Positions 1-8,895 of a stretch of DNA of 64,000 nucleotides are shown here, piece by piece. The translations under genes were made by a program, and so were the position numbers. Positions within the stretch are counted from its first letter, which is position 1. Every line of letters starts with the position of its first letter. The notes below the pieces were generated by a model. It did not search any database. It was not told the origin of the DNA and saw nothing but the letters and a program-made list of their open reading frames with translations. Source of the stretch: Ideonella sp. (lineage in GTDB: Bacteria > Pseudomonadota > Gammaproteobacteria > Burkholderiales > Burkholderiaceae_C); assembly GCA_016721465.1 (NCBI GenBank), contig JADKIA010000029.1, positions 62,001 through 126,000 of the forward strand, written 5' to 3'.

Positions 1-567
1 CTTGGCGGCGTAGTCCTGCATCCAGTTGTAGGCGGCGATGTGCTCGGGGCCCTTGGCGCGGGTGCGCGAGTCGCTCTGCACCATCAACACCGCGTTGTCG
101 CGCACCTCCTGCTCGGGCACGATGGCCTCGTCACCCATGGGCAGGCCCAGCGCGGCCATCAGCACCTTCACGGTGAATTGCGAGGACACGTCCTTGAAGT
201 CGAACTGGTCCACGCCCTTCAACTGGGCGAAGACCTGCTGTGCCACGGCGCGGATCGGCTCTTCCAGCGCCATCAGGTTGCGCTTCATGAAGGCGTGCTG
301 GATCAGGCCGCGCAGGCGGTCGTGCTTCGGCGGGTCGGAGCTGCCCAGCGTGGCGCCCGCGCGGCCGGGCAGCTCGGTCATCAGGTTGCCGCTGGCCGAC
401 GAGTAGGTGGGCCAGTCCTGGCCTGCCGAGACGATGTCGGCGTAGCGGGACAGCACCCACATCTGCGCCTCGGGGCTCCAGAAGCAGGGCTGCTCGTCGC
501 GCAGGCGCTTGTAGTAGGGGAAGGGGTCGGCGTCGATGGCCGGTGAGTAGGGGTCGAAGGCAAACAT
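1..567 (-). CDS. Cytochrome P450, N-terminal part (runs off left edge)
   Basis: A haem-thiolate monooxygenase is predicted from the first 189 residues; the rest, including the haem-binding Cys loop, lies outside the window. The protein opens MFAFDPYSPAIDADPFPYYK, the usual start of soluble class I bacterial P450s. About residue 80 carries SSDPPKHDRLRGLIQHAF, matching the C-helix region (DPPxHxRLR) that contacts the haem propionates. The start ATG is at 567-565, 140 bases from the divergent AraC regulator, which is the natural candidate for its control. The substrate cannot be told from this fragment, and no ferredoxin or reductase gene is visible on this side. Confidence 0.88.
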   Translation of the reverse strand, partial: MFAFDPYSPAIDADPFPYYKRLRDEQPCFWSPEAQMWVLSRYADIVSAGQDWPTYSSASGNLMTELPGRAGATLGSSDPPKHDRLRGLIQHAFMKRNLMALEEPIRAVAQQVFAQLKGVDQFDFKDVSSQFTVKVLMAALGLPMGDEAIVPEQEVRDNAVLMVQSDSRTRAKGPEHIAAYNWMQDYAAK

Positions 568-707
568 GGCGCGGGTCTCCTGGCGGGTGTGCGGCGGCGG
601 CCGCCCAAGCTGCGGATTCTGGGCAAGGCCGGCCGCCAAGGCCCTGGACAAACCCCGCCGAGGACTTGCACTTTTCACGTACATTGCCCGATACCGCCGT
701 CCCCCGA

Positions 708-1685
708 ATGCCCATGCCGCCGTCCCCGTCCACCCGCCACTTCCCGCGGTCGGCCGCACGTGGTGTCAAGCCTCACCTGCCGGCGTTTGCGCTATACGGC
801 GAGGAGGGCGTTCCCGCTGCGGAGCTGCTGCACATCGAGCCCATCCAGTCGCGCAGCCGCCGCTACGACTGGGAGATCGAGGCCCACGTGCACCAGGGTT
901 TGCACCAGGTGATCTGGTTGCACCGCGGGCCGGTGCAGGCGATGTTGGACGAAACCCGTGTCACGGCCATGGGCCCGGCGATCATCGTCATCCCGCCGGG
1001 CGTGGCGCACGCCTTCCGTTTTTCACCGGCCAGCGATGGTCACGTGCTCACGGTGAATGCGGCCATGTTGGCCGAAGGCGATGCCCCCGAGGTGGGGGCC
1101 GCGCTGCAGGCCTTGTTCGCCACGCCCCGCACGCTGGCACCGGACGCGGCTTCTCCGGACGTGGGCCGCCTGCAGCACCTGTTCGAGGCCTTGCAGGCCG
1201 AGTCCGACGCCGCCGACAGCGCGGCCAGCCCGGTGCCGCGCTGGCTGGCGCGCTCGGTGATCTGGCGCCTGGCGCGGCTGAACGAGCACGAGGTCATGAC
1301 CGCCGCGCAGCGTGGCGGCACCGGGCGGCGGTCGCTCTTTACGCGCTGGGTGGTGTTGATGGAGGCTCACTACCTCGAGCATTGGCCCGTGTCGCGCTAC
1401 GCCGAGCGCCTGGGCCTCACGCCCGAGCGCCTGAATCGCATGGTGCGCGCCGAAACGGGTCTGAACGCGCAGGCCCTGCTGCACGCCCGCCTGGTGCGCG
1501 AGGCCTGCCGCCGGCTGGTGCACGTGGCCGCGCCGGTGTCGCGGCTGGGCTATGAGTTGGGCTTCGAGGACCCGGCCTACTTCTGCCGCTTCTTCAAGCG
1601 ACACACCGGTTTCGGGCCACGCGACTACCGGGCACGGGCGGCGCTGTCAGCAGCGGGCGACGCCGTGCCGCTGGCGGCCGACTGA
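708..1685 (+). CDS. AraC-family transcriptional regulator (PobR/HpaA-like)
   Basis: This is a cytoplasmic DNA-binding activator of about 325 residues. The N-terminal half has a cupin-like sensor with a histidine-containing segment (EAHVHQGLHQVIWLHRG) and the IIVIPPGVAHAFRF strand. The C-terminal 100 residues form the AraC double helix-turn-helix; VSRLGYELGFEDPAYFCRFF is a classic second HTH. The arrangement resembles PobR and HpaA regulators of aromatic acid genes. I chose the ATG at 708 (a second ATG follows at 714) because upstream in-frame codons read as low-complexity sequence and overlap the P450 promoter. It is divergent from the P450 gene, so local control is likely but inferred. Confidence 0.85.
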   Translation: MPMPPSPSTRHFPRSAARGVKPHLPAFALYGEEGVPAAELLHIEPIQSRSRRYDWEIEAHVHQGLHQVIWLHRGPVQAMLDETRVTAMGPAIIVIPPGVAHAFRFSPASDGHVLTVNAAMLAEGDAPEVGAALQALFATPRTLAPDAASPDVGRLQHLFEALQAESDAADSAASPVPRWLARSVIWRLARLNEHEVMTAAQRGGTGRRSLFTRWVVLMEAHYLEHWPVSRYAERLGLTPERLNRMVRAETGLNAQALLHARLVREACRRLVHVAAPVSRLGYELGFEDPAYFCRFFKRHTGFGPRDYRARAALSAAGDAVPLAAD

Positions 1686-1731
1686 TTGGCGATCGCTGCC
1701 GCACAATGTTGGCACACAGCTTCGAGCATCG

Positions 1732-2460
1732 ATGCAAGCCCAACACCTGCCGGTCTTCAACCCGCGCCCGCGCATTGAGTCTGTCGAGATCGCGCCGGGC
1801 CAGCAGGCCCATGTGATCGACGACGTGCTGCTGAACCCGGAGGCCCTGGTGGACTTGGCGGTGCAGCACCGCGCGCAGTTTCAGCGCCCGGTGGGCTACG
1901 CCTACCCGGGCGTCGAATGGTGGATGCCGCCCGACTTCGCTGGCCGGCTCGATGATTTCTTCCGCATCCACATCCGTCGCCTGCTGGGTGGACGGCGCAC
2001 GCTGGCGATGAGCTGCCGCCTGTCGATGGTGGACTTCGCGCCGCACGAGCTGGCGCCGCGCCAGTGGAGCTGCCACCGCGACGTCAACGATGTGCACCCC
2101 GGCCAGTGCGCGGCGGCATCGGTGCTCTACCTGTTCCACGAGCCCGCGCTGGGCGGCACCAGTTTCTATCGCCCGAAGCGACCGCCCGCCGAGATCGATC
2201 GGTTGGTGCGCGATGCCGTGGCCATGGACGGCGCGGCGTTCACGCAGCGCCATGGTGTCGCGCCGGGCTACATGGCCGGGTCGACCGACCACTTCGAGCG
2301 CACGGCCAGCCTGCCCGCGCGCTGGAACCGCATGGTGTTCTACGACGGCACCGTATTCCACAGCGGGGACATCGGTTCGCCGCAGGCCCTGGTGGCCGAC
2401 CCGCGCGCCGGGCGACTCACGCTCAACGGCTTTTTCAGCTGCTCGAGCATGGCCACCTGA
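1732..2460 (+). CDS. DUF6445 family protein, possible 2OG-Fe(II) oxygenase fold
   Basis: This 242-residue soluble protein has no signal peptide. It matches what I know of the uncharacterised DUF6445 family. It carries His115-x-Asp117 in WSCHRDVND, a central GGTSFY strand (141-146), His210 in TVFHSGD and Arg228 in GRLTLNGFF. This order (HxD, distal His, Arg) is that of 2-oxoglutarate/Fe(II) dioxygenases and prolyl-hydroxylase-like proteins, so an oxygenase role is a reasonable inference. The start is ATG 1732, 46 bases after the AraC gene. It is followed 51 bases later by an acyl-CoA ligase, and the two may be cotranscribed. The substrate is unknown. Confidence 0.7.
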   Translation: MQAQHLPVFNPRPRIESVEIAPGQQAHVIDDVLLNPEALVDLAVQHRAQFQRPVGYAYPGVEWWMPPDFAGRLDDFFRIHIRRLLGGRRTLAMSCRLSMVDFAPHELAPRQWSCHRDVNDVHPGQCAAASVLYLFHEPALGGTSFYRPKRPPAEIDRLVRDAVAMDGAAFTQRHGVAPGYMAGSTDHFERTASLPARWNRMVFYDGTVFHSGDIGSPQALVADPRAGRLTLNGFFSCSSMAT

Positions 2461-2511
2461 GCCGCGCTGCCGCACCGGCCCAGCTCACCCAACCATCAAA
2501 GGAGACACGCC

Positions 2512-4149
2512 ATGCCATTCGATGCCATCTTGCTCGCCCCGCGCCGCGCCGCCAGCATCGCTGCCGGCCACTGGCACGACCGCACCATCAACGACGAGCT
2601 GGACGCCTGCCTCGAGCAGTGCCCCGACAAGACCGCGCTCACCTCGGTGCAGCTCGAATCGGGCCGGGTCGAGCGCTTCAGCTACCGCGAGCTTGCCCGC
2701 CTGGCCGACCGCATCGCCATGGGTCTGGTGCGCCTGGGCGTGGGGCGCAACGACGTGGTGTCGGTGCAGCTGCCCAACGGCTGGGCCTTCACCGCCACCT
2801 ACCTGGCCTGCTCGCGCATCGGCGCGGTGCTCAACCCGCTGATGCCGATCTTCCGCGAGCGCGAGCTCTCGTTCATGCTGGCGCACGCCGCAAGCAAGGT
2901 CTTCATCGTGCCCAAGACCTACCGCGGCTTCGATTTCGAGAAGATGGCCATGGGGCTGAAGCACAGCCTGCCCGCGCTGCAGCACGTGGTGGTGCTGGGT
3001 GGCCACCAGACCAACAGCTTCCACTCGCTGTTGTCCGGCCCCACCTGGGAGAACGAGCCCGATGCGCGTGCCCGGCTCAGCGCCGAGCGCCCCGGGCCGG
3101 ACGACATCACGCAGTTGATGTACACCTCCGGCACCACGGGCGAGCCCAAGGCCGTGATGCACAGCGCCAACACCCTGTTGGCCAACGTCATTCCCTGTGC
3201 GGCGCAGCTGCGCCTGGGCGCGGACGACGTGCTGCTGGTGGCCTCGCCGATGGCGCACCAGACCGGCTTCATGTACGGGCTGATGATGCCCATCGTGCTG
3301 CGCGCCAGCGCTGTCCTGCAGGACACCTGGGAGCCGAAGACGGCGGTGGCGCTGATTCGCGAGCATGGCTGCAGCTTCACGATGGTGTCCACGCCGCTGC
3401 TCACCGACCTGGCACGCACGGTGACCGAGCCGGCGCAGGAGGTGCCCACCTTGCGCAGCGTGCTGTGTGCCGGGGCGCCGATCCCGGGGCCCTTGGTGGA
3501 GCACGCCCGCAAGGCCCTGGGCACCAAGATCGTGTCGGGCTGGGGCATGACCGAGAACGGCGCCGTCACGATGACCGGGCTGGACGATGACGATGCGCTG
3601 GCCTCCAGCACCGACGGCCGCCCCTTGCCCGGCGTGGAGATCAAGGTGGTGGACGTGGATGGCAGCACCCTGCCGGTCGGCCAGTCCGGCCAGCTGCTGG
3701 TGCGGGCCTGTTCCAACTTCGGCGGCTACCTCCAGCGCCCGCAGTGGAACGGCACGGATGCGCAAGGCTGGTTCGACACCGGCGACCTGGCCCGCATCGA
3801 CGCCAAGGGCTATGTGCGCATCACCGGGCGCAGCAAGGACGTGATCATCCGCGGCGGCGAGAACATCCCCGTGGTGGAGATCGAGTCGCTGCTGTACAAG
3901 CACCCGGCCATCGCGATGGCGGCCATCGTCGCCTATCCCGACGAGCGCCTGGGCGAGCGCGCCTGCGCCACCGTGGCACTCAAGGCGGGCCAGCGCCTCG
4001 ACTTCGCAGGCATGGTGGCCCACCTCGAGGCGCAGAAGGTGGCCCGCAACTACATGCCCGAGCGCCTGCTGGTGATGCCCGCGCTGCCGGCCACGCCGTC
4101 CGGCAAGATCCAGAAGTTCAAGTTGCGCGAGATGCTGCGAGGCCACTGA
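2512..4149 (+). CDS. Acyl-CoA ligase (AMP-forming), cyclohexanecarboxylate-CoA ligase-like
   Basis: This 545-residue member of the ANL superfamily activates a carboxylic acid to its acyl-AMP and then its CoA thioester. The ATP-binding P-loop is MYTSGTTGEPKAVMH near residue 203. The A5 motif is GWGMTENG near 344. The hinge and A8 region reads DTGDLARID...GRSKDVIIRGGENI near 422-455. The catalytic Lys lies in TPSGKIQKFKLRE at the C-terminus. The overall sequence looks most like AliA-type cyclohexanecarboxylate/short branched acid ligases rather than long-chain FadD. A purine-rich AAGGAGA sits about 9 bases before the ATG. It lies between DUF6445 and a TetR regulator; the real substrate cannot be read from sequence. 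Confidence 0.88.
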   Translation: MPFDAILLAPRRAASIAAGHWHDRTINDELDACLEQCPDKTALTSVQLESGRVERFSYRELARLADRIAMGLVRLGVGRNDVVSVQLPNGWAFTATYLACSRIGAVLNPLMPIFRERELSFMLAHAASKVFIVPKTYRGFDFEKMAMGLKHSLPALQHVVVLGGHQTNSFHSLLSGPTWENEPDARARLSAERPGPDDITQLMYTSGTTGEPKAVMHSANTLLANVIPCAAQLRLGADDVLLVASPMAHQTGFMYGLMMPIVLRASAVLQDTWEPKTAVALIREHGCSFTMVSTPLLTDLARTVTEPAQEVPTLRSVLCAGAPIPGPLVEHARKALGTKIVSGWGMTENGAVTMTGLDDDDALASSTDGRPLPGVEIKVVDVDGSTLPVGQSGQLLVRACSNFGGYLQRPQWNGTDAQGWFDTGDLARIDAKGYVRITGRSKDVIIRGGENIPVVEIESLLYKHPAIAMAAIVAYPDERLGERACATVALKAGQRLDFAGMVAHLEAQKVARNYMPERLLVMPALPATPSGKIQKFKLREMLRGH

Positions 4150-4252
4150 GCGGCCAGCGCGCTCGCTTGCCGCCGGCATGCGATCGCGCCTTCGACGTCC
4201 GCTGCCCGCCTGCGAGCGGCAGGCCCAGCGGCACATGGGCTAAGCTACGCGA

Positions 4253-4939
4253 ATGAACCAGACGGTACAAAAGCCCGCAGCCGCCCGCCGGGGTCGCCCA
4301 CCCAAGCTGGCCGACGACGGCACCCGCACCAACGACCCCGAGCGCACCATGGCCGACATCGTGGCCATGGCCACGCGCGAGTTCGCCGACAAGGGCCTGG
4401 CCGGGGCGCGCATCGACGAGATCGCCGCGGCCACGCGCACCAGCAAGCGGATGATCTACTACTACTTCGGCAGCAAGGAAGGCCTTTACGTGGCTGTGCT
4501 CGAAGACGCCTACCGCCGCATCCGCCACATCGAGCAGGGCCTGCAACTGGACGATCTGGCGCCCGAGGATGCGCTGCGCAAGCTGGTCGGCTTCACGGTG
4601 GACTACCAGCGCGCCAACCCCGATTTCGTGCGCCTGGTGATGAACGAGAACATCCACCGCGGGCAGTTTCTGGCGCAGAGCAAGACCATCCAGCAGCTCA
4701 ACGTGCCGGCCATCGGCGCCGTCGAGGCGGTCTATCGCCGGGGCGTGAAGGCCGGCGTGTTCCGCAAGGACATCGACCCGGTGGACCTGCACATGTCGAT
4801 CTCTGCGCTGAGCTTCTTCAATGTCTCGAACCGCCACACCTTTGCGCTGATCTTCAAGCGCGAGCTGGACAGCCCCCAAGCCATCGTGGCGCGCCGCGAC
4901 AGCATCGTCGAGATGATCGTCCGCTTCGTCAGGAAGTAG
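4253..4939 (+). CDS. TetR/AcrR-family transcriptional regulator
   Basis: The 228-residue protein has a basic, Pro-rich leader (RRGRPPK) and then the TetR helix-turn-helix at about residues 35-80. The recognition part is IAAATRTSKRMIYYYFGSKEGLY, close to the family consensus. The remaining two thirds form the helical ligand-binding and dimerisation domain. It is followed after 101 bases by the TRAP transporter and shikimate genes on the same strand. The gap contains a TATAAA box directly followed by an ACTAAC-TG-GTTCGT dyad, so it probably represses that operon until an aromatic precursor or related ligand appears. The ligand is inferred only from context. Confidence 0.88.
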   Translation: MNQTVQKPAAARRGRPPKLADDGTRTNDPERTMADIVAMATREFADKGLAGARIDEIAAATRTSKRMIYYYFGSKEGLYVAVLEDAYRRIRHIEQGLQLDDLAPEDALRKLVGFTVDYQRANPDFVRLVMNENIHRGQFLAQSKTIQQLNVPAIGAVEAVYRRGVKAGVFRKDIDPVDLHMSISALSFFNVSNRHTFALIFKRELDSPQAIVARRDSIVEMIVRFVRK

Positions 4940-4978
4940 CCCGATGTGGCACCTCGGGTGGGGGTCGGGTTTTCCCTG

Positions 4979-5000
4979 TATAAAAAACTAACTGGTTCGT
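4979..5000 (+). promoter_or_regulatory. Candidate promoter -10 and TetR operator before TRAP operon
   Basis: TATAAA lies at 4979-4984. It is immediately followed by ACTAAC (4987-4992), TG, GTTCGT (4995-5000), a dyad matching in 5 of 6 arm positions. An AT-rich stretch like this stands out in GC-rich surroundings. A dyad overlapping the transcription start fits repression by the adjacent TetR protein. No convincing -35 box was seen. Confidence 0.55.
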
Positions 5001-5040
5001 ACATTATTCGGGTCCGGGCACCAACCCAGGAGACTTCCCG

Positions 5041-5598
5041 ATGAAAAGACTGATCGACGCCTATTGCAAGCTGCTGGACGCGCTGATCGCCTTGCTGCTG
5101 CTGGGCATGGTGGTGCTGGTGTTCGGCAACGTGCTGCTGCGCTACGGCTTCAACTCGGGCATCACGATTTCCGAAGAGCTGTCGCGCTGGATGTTCGTCT
5201 GGTTGTGCTTCCTGGGTGCCGTGGTGGCGGTCAAGGAGCACGGCCACCTGGGCTCGGACATGCTGGTCAGCCGGCTCGGCCCCATGGGCAAGAAGGCCTT
5301 CATGGTCATCAGCCTGCTGGCCATGCTGGGTTGCAACTGGCTGCTGCTCACGGGAAGCTGGGCGCAGGCGCGCATCAACCTGGAGGTGGAAGCCCCGGTG
5401 ACGGGCGCCTCCACCGCCATCTTCTACGCCTCGGGCGTGGTGTTCGCGGTATCGGCGTCGCTGCTGATGCTGCGCGAGCTGTGGCGGGTGCTCAGCGGGC
5501 AGGTCACCGAGGCCGAGCTGGTGATGGTGCAGGAGAGTGAAGACGTGGCGCAGGTGCAGGAGCTGCACCTGGACCGCAGCGGCACCTACAAGCACTAG
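5041..5598 (+). CDS. dctQ: TRAP transporter small permease (DctQ family)
   Basis: This 185-residue inner-membrane protein is the small subunit of a tripartite ATP-independent periplasmic transporter. Four hydrophobic helices are visible at roughly 13-33, 48-68, 87-107 and 126-146. The conserved segment SEELSRWMFVWLCFLGA after the first helix is typical of DctQ. A ribosome site (AGGAGA) precedes the ATG. It is first in the operon with the large permease, binding protein and shikimate catabolic genes. The complex imports an organic acid using a sodium gradient; context points to quinate, shikimate or a similar hydroxylated ring acid. Confidence 0.92.
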   Translation: MKRLIDAYCKLLDALIALLLLGMVVLVFGNVLLRYGFNSGITISEELSRWMFVWLCFLGAVVAVKEHGHLGSDMLVSRLGPMGKKAFMVISLLAMLGCNWLLLTGSWAQARINLEVEAPVTGASTAIFYASGVVFAVSASLLMLRELWRVLSGQVTEAELVMVQESEDVAQVQELHLDRSGTYKH

Positions 5599-5641
5599 CC
5601 CGCACGATAAGCGTCCGAAGCCTGGCCCAGAGAACCACCCC

Positions 5642-6922
5642 ATGACCATCCTGATCTTCCTCGGCTCGCTGCTGGCTGCCATGGCCTTCGGCATCCCCAT
5701 CGCCTACTCGCTGCTGATTTCCGGCGCGGCGCTGATGCTGCACCTGAACATGTTCGACGCACAGATCCTGGCGCAGAACGTGGTCAATGGTGCCGACAGC
5801 TTCCCGCTGCTGGCCGTGCCCTTCTTCATGCTCGCCGGCGAGATCATGAACGTGGGCGGCCTGTCGCGCCGCATCGTCAACCTGGCGCTGGCCCTGGTGG
5901 GCCACAAGCGTGGTGGCCTGGGCTTCGTGGCCATCGTGGCGGCCTGCATGATGGCCGCGCTGTCGGGCTCGGCCGTGGCCGACACCGCTGCGCTGGCCTC
6001 GCTGTTGTTGCCGATGATGGTGGCGGCCGGCCACAACAAGGCGCGGGCCGGCGGCCTCATCGCCTCGGCCGGCATCATCGCGCCGATCATCCCGCCGTCG
6101 ATCGGCTTCGTGGTGTTCGGCGTGGCAGCCAACGTGTCGATCAGCAAGCTGTTCATGGCCGGCATCGTGCCGGGGCTGTTGATGGGCCTGTCCATCGCCA
6201 TCGCCTGGTGGTGGGTGGCCAAGAACGAGAACGTCACGCCGCCGCCCAAGGCCAGCCTGAGCGATCGCCTGAAGGCGCTGCGCGAATCCACCTGGGCCAT
6301 GGTGCTGCCGGTGATCGTGGTGGTGGGCCTGAAGTTCGGCGTGTTCACGCCCACCGAGGCCGCGGTGGTGGCGGCGGTCTATGCGATGTTCGTCTCCACC
6401 GTGATCTACCGCGAGATGAGCCTGCACCAGTTGTACGAGGTGTTCGTCACCGCCGCGAAGACCACGGCGGTGATCATGTTCCTGGTGGCTGCCGCGATGG
6501 TGTCGGCCTGGCTGATCACCGTGGCCGACATCCCGGCCAAGACCATCGAACTGCTCAAGCCCTTCATGGGCAACCAGACCCTGCTGCTGATCGCCATCAT
6601 GGTGCTGGTCATGGCGGTGGGCACGGCGATGGACATGACGCCGACCATTTTGATCATGACGCCGGTGTTGATGCCGGTGGTCAAGGCCGCCGGCATCGAC
6701 CCGGTGTATTTCGGCGTGCTGTTCATCATCAACAACGCCATCGGCCTGATCACGCCGCCCGTGGGCACCGTGCTCAACGTGGTGGCCGGCGTGGGAAAGA
6801 TGAAGATGGACGAGGTCACGCGCGGCGTCGTGCCGTTCATGATCGCGCAGTTCATTGTCATGTTCCTGATGGTGTTCTTCCCTTGGTTGGTGACCGGACC
6901 AGCTCGCTGGTTCGCCAACTGA
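5642..6922 (+). CDS. dctM: TRAP transporter large permease (DctM family)
   Basis: This 426-residue polytopic membrane protein has the length and repeated hydrophobic pattern of DctM, with about 12 segments. Diagnostic stretches include PFFMLAGEIMNVGGL, the SGSAVADTAAL loop, and GIIAPIIPPSIGFVV near residue 145, mirrored by NAIGLITPPVGTVLNV near residue 365 in the second half. It forms the transport channel with the small permease and receives substrate from the periplasmic binding protein encoded next. It starts 43 bases after dctQ. Confidence 0.93.
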   Translation: MTILIFLGSLLAAMAFGIPIAYSLLISGAALMLHLNMFDAQILAQNVVNGADSFPLLAVPFFMLAGEIMNVGGLSRRIVNLALALVGHKRGGLGFVAIVAACMMAALSGSAVADTAALASLLLPMMVAAGHNKARAGGLIASAGIIAPIIPPSIGFVVFGVAANVSISKLFMAGIVPGLLMGLSIAIAWWWVAKNENVTPPPKASLSDRLKALRESTWAMVLPVIVVVGLKFGVFTPTEAAVVAAVYAMFVSTVIYREMSLHQLYEVFVTAAKTTAVIMFLVAAAMVSAWLITVADIPAKTIELLKPFMGNQTLLLIAIMVLVMAVGTAMDMTPTILIMTPVLMPVVKAAGIDPVYFGVLFIINNAIGLITPPVGTVLNVVAGVGKMKMDEVTRGVVPFMIAQFIVMFLMVFFPWLVTGPARWFAN

Positions 6923-6975
6923 TCCGTGCCCCCAAGCGTTCTCACCGCTCCCCAACCCTTTCCAGGAGACAACCC

Positions 6976-7971
6976 ATGAAACGACTGTTCATCAAGACCC
7001 TGCTCGCCGCTGCCGCCTTTGCATTGGCCGGCGCAGCCACGGCGCAAGAGCGCACTTTCAAATTCGCATTGCAGAACCCCAAGGGTCACCCACTGGAGCA
7101 GGGCGCGACGAAGTTCGCCGAGCTGGTGGCGGCCAAGTCGGGCGGCAAGATGAAGGTCAATGTCTTCCCCGGCGGCACGCTGGGTGGTGACGCGGCCAAC
7201 GTGTCGGCACTGCAGGGCGGCACCATCGAATTCGTGATGCTCAACTCGGGCATCCTGGCGCAGCAGGTGAAGGATTTCGAGGTCTACGACTTCCCCTTCA
7301 TGTTCGCGAACGCCAAGGAGGCCGACGCGATCGTCGACGGCGGCTTCGGCCAGAAGCTGCACGCCAAGTTGGCTGAGAAGGGCATCATCGGCCTGGCCTA
7401 CACCGAGCTGGGATTCCGCAACCTCACCAACAGCAAGCGGCCCATCAATACGGTGGAAGACCTGGCGGGCCTGAAGCTGCGCGTGATCCCCAACGCCATC
7501 AATGTGGACTGGGTCAAGGCCGTGGGTGCCAACCCCACGCCGATGGCCTTTCCCGAGGTGTACGCGGGCCTGGAGCAAAAGGCCATCGACGGGCAGGAAA
7601 ACCCGTTGAGCGTGATCCTGGCCAACAAGTTCTACGAGGTGCAGAAGAACCTGGCCATCACCAACCACCAGTACAACCCGCAGTCCCTCATCTTCAGCAA
7701 GAAGATCTGGGACACCCTGAGCTCCGCCGAGAAGATGGTGCTGCAGGACGCTGCCACCGAGGCCGCGCAGTATGAGCGCAAGGTCAATCGCGATGCCGCG
7801 GCCACCCAACTGGGTGAGCTGAAGAAGAACGGCATGCAGGTGACCGAGCTCTCGGCCGCCGAACAGGCCAAGCTGCGCGACAAGTTCAAGCCGGTGATCG
7901 AAAAGCATGGCGCGGCCATCGCCGCCACCGTGGCCGAGCTGCAGGCCGAACTGGCCAAGCTGCGCAAGTGA
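6976..7971 (+). CDS. dctP: TRAP transporter substrate-binding protein (DctP family)
   Basis: This 331-residue periplasmic solute receptor has a clear Sec signal peptide; cleavage is probably after the Ala-rich run ending ATAQ (about residue 24). The DctP fold signature is present, including the GGTLGGDAANVSALQGGTIE segment and the LKLRVIPNAINVDWVKAVGA region, whose Arg usually pairs with the substrate carboxylate. A strong AGGAGA site precedes ATG 6976. The stop codon overlaps the start of shikimate dehydrogenase (GTGA), so uptake and the first catabolic step are translationally coupled. The ligand, possibly quinate or shikimate, is inferred from neighbours. Confidence 0.93.
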   Translation: MKRLFIKTLLAAAAFALAGAATAQERTFKFALQNPKGHPLEQGATKFAELVAAKSGGKMKVNVFPGGTLGGDAANVSALQGGTIEFVMLNSGILAQQVKDFEVYDFPFMFANAKEADAIVDGGFGQKLHAKLAEKGIIGLAYTELGFRNLTNSKRPINTVEDLAGLKLRVIPNAINVDWVKAVGANPTPMAFPEVYAGLEQKAIDGQENPLSVILANKFYEVQKNLAITNHQYNPQSLIFSKKIWDTLSSAEKMVLQDAATEAAQYERKVNRDAAATQLGELKKNGMQVTELSAAEQAKLRDKFKPVIEKHGAAIAATVAELQAELAKLRK

Positions 7972-8858
7972 ACGGCATGGGGCCGACCGAGGACATGCGG
8001 GCCGCGACCAGGCCGCTGATCGGCCTGATCGGCGCCGGCATCCAGAAGTCGCTCACGCCGGCGATGCAGGAGGAAGAGGCGTCGCACCACGGGCTGCACC
8101 TGCACTACCAGCTGATCGACCTGGACCGCAGTGCCGAAGGCGCGGCGCAGCTGCCGGCGCTGATCGGCGCGGCACGCACCATGGGGTTCTCAGGGTTGAA
8201 CATCACCTTCCCCTGCAAGCAGGCGGTGATCCCCTTGCTGGACGATCTGTCCGACGAGGCGCGGGCCATGGGCGCGGTGAACACCGTGGTGTTTCGCGAT
8301 GGCCGGGCCATTGGCCACAACACCGATGGCTCGGGCTGGGCGCGCGGCTTTCAGCGCGCCTTGCCCGACGCGGACCTGGGCCGCGTGGTGCTGCTGGGCA
8401 CCGGCGGCGCCGGCTCGGCCATTGCGCATGCGGTGTTGCGGCTGGGCGCGCGCCATCTGGTGCTGGTGGACCGCGAAGCCGATCGCGCCGTGGCCCTGGC
8501 CGAATCGCTGAACGCGCAGCATGGCGCGGGGCGCGTGAGTGCCGATGTCGATGTGAGACGTGCGCTGCCAGGCGCCACCGGCCTGATCCACGCGACACCC
8601 ACCGGCATGGCCAAGTTGCCCGGCCTGCCCCTGCCCGCCGAGGCGCTGCACCCGGGCCTGTGGGTGTCGGAGGTGGTGTACTTCCCGCTGGAAACCGAGT
8701 TGCTGCGCGAGGCCCGGGCGCGTGGCTGCGCCGTGTCCGATGGCGGTGGCATGGCCGTGGGCCAGGCCATCGGTGCCTTCGAGCTGTTCACGGGCCGCGC
8801 AGCCGACGCGGCCCGCGTGGACGCGCATTTCCGCCGGCTCGTCGCCGCCAAGGATTGA
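7968..8858 (+). CDS. aroE: Shikimate/quinate dehydrogenase family protein
   Basis: This 296-residue cytoplasmic oxidoreductase interconverts shikimate (or quinate) and the 3-dehydro acid. Substrate-domain motifs are KSLTPAM near residue 26 and NITFPCKQAV near 78, with the catalytic Lys; the catalytic Asp is in HNTDGSGWARG near 112. The Rossmann loop is GTGGAGSA near 145. The second strand ends VLVDRE: an Asp there instead of the NADP-type Asn-Arg-Thr pattern suggests NAD use, as in catabolic quinate/shikimate dehydrogenases. The GTG at 7968 overlaps the dctP stop; ATG 7977 is an alternative start. Position inside a TRAP/dehydratase operon argues for degradation rather than aromatic biosynthesis. 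Confidence 0.88.
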   Translation: MNGMGPTEDMRAATRPLIGLIGAGIQKSLTPAMQEEEASHHGLHLHYQLIDLDRSAEGAAQLPALIGAARTMGFSGLNITFPCKQAVIPLLDDLSDEARAMGAVNTVVFRDGRAIGHNTDGSGWARGFQRALPDADLGRVVLLGTGGAGSAIAHAVLRLGARHLVLVDREADRAVALAESLNAQHGAGRVSADVDVRRALPGATGLIHATPTGMAKLPGLPLPAEALHPGLWVSEVVYFPLETELLREARARGCAVSDGGGMAVGQAIGAFELFTGRAADAARVDAHFRRLVAAKD

Positions 8859-8895
8859 CCGGACCCGCCCCCCCATGCTCAAGGAGACACGCCCC

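Noticed and set aside
543..707. Upstream in-frame GTG extension of the AraC regulator
   Set aside because: The extra 55 residues overlap the P450 start and promoter, are low-complexity, and have no ribosome site; ATG 708 is preferred.
2485..4236. 583-codon minus-strand frame opposite the acyl-CoA ligase
   Set aside because: The ligase on the plus strand has all ANL motifs; the minus frame is Ala/Gly/His-rich shadow.
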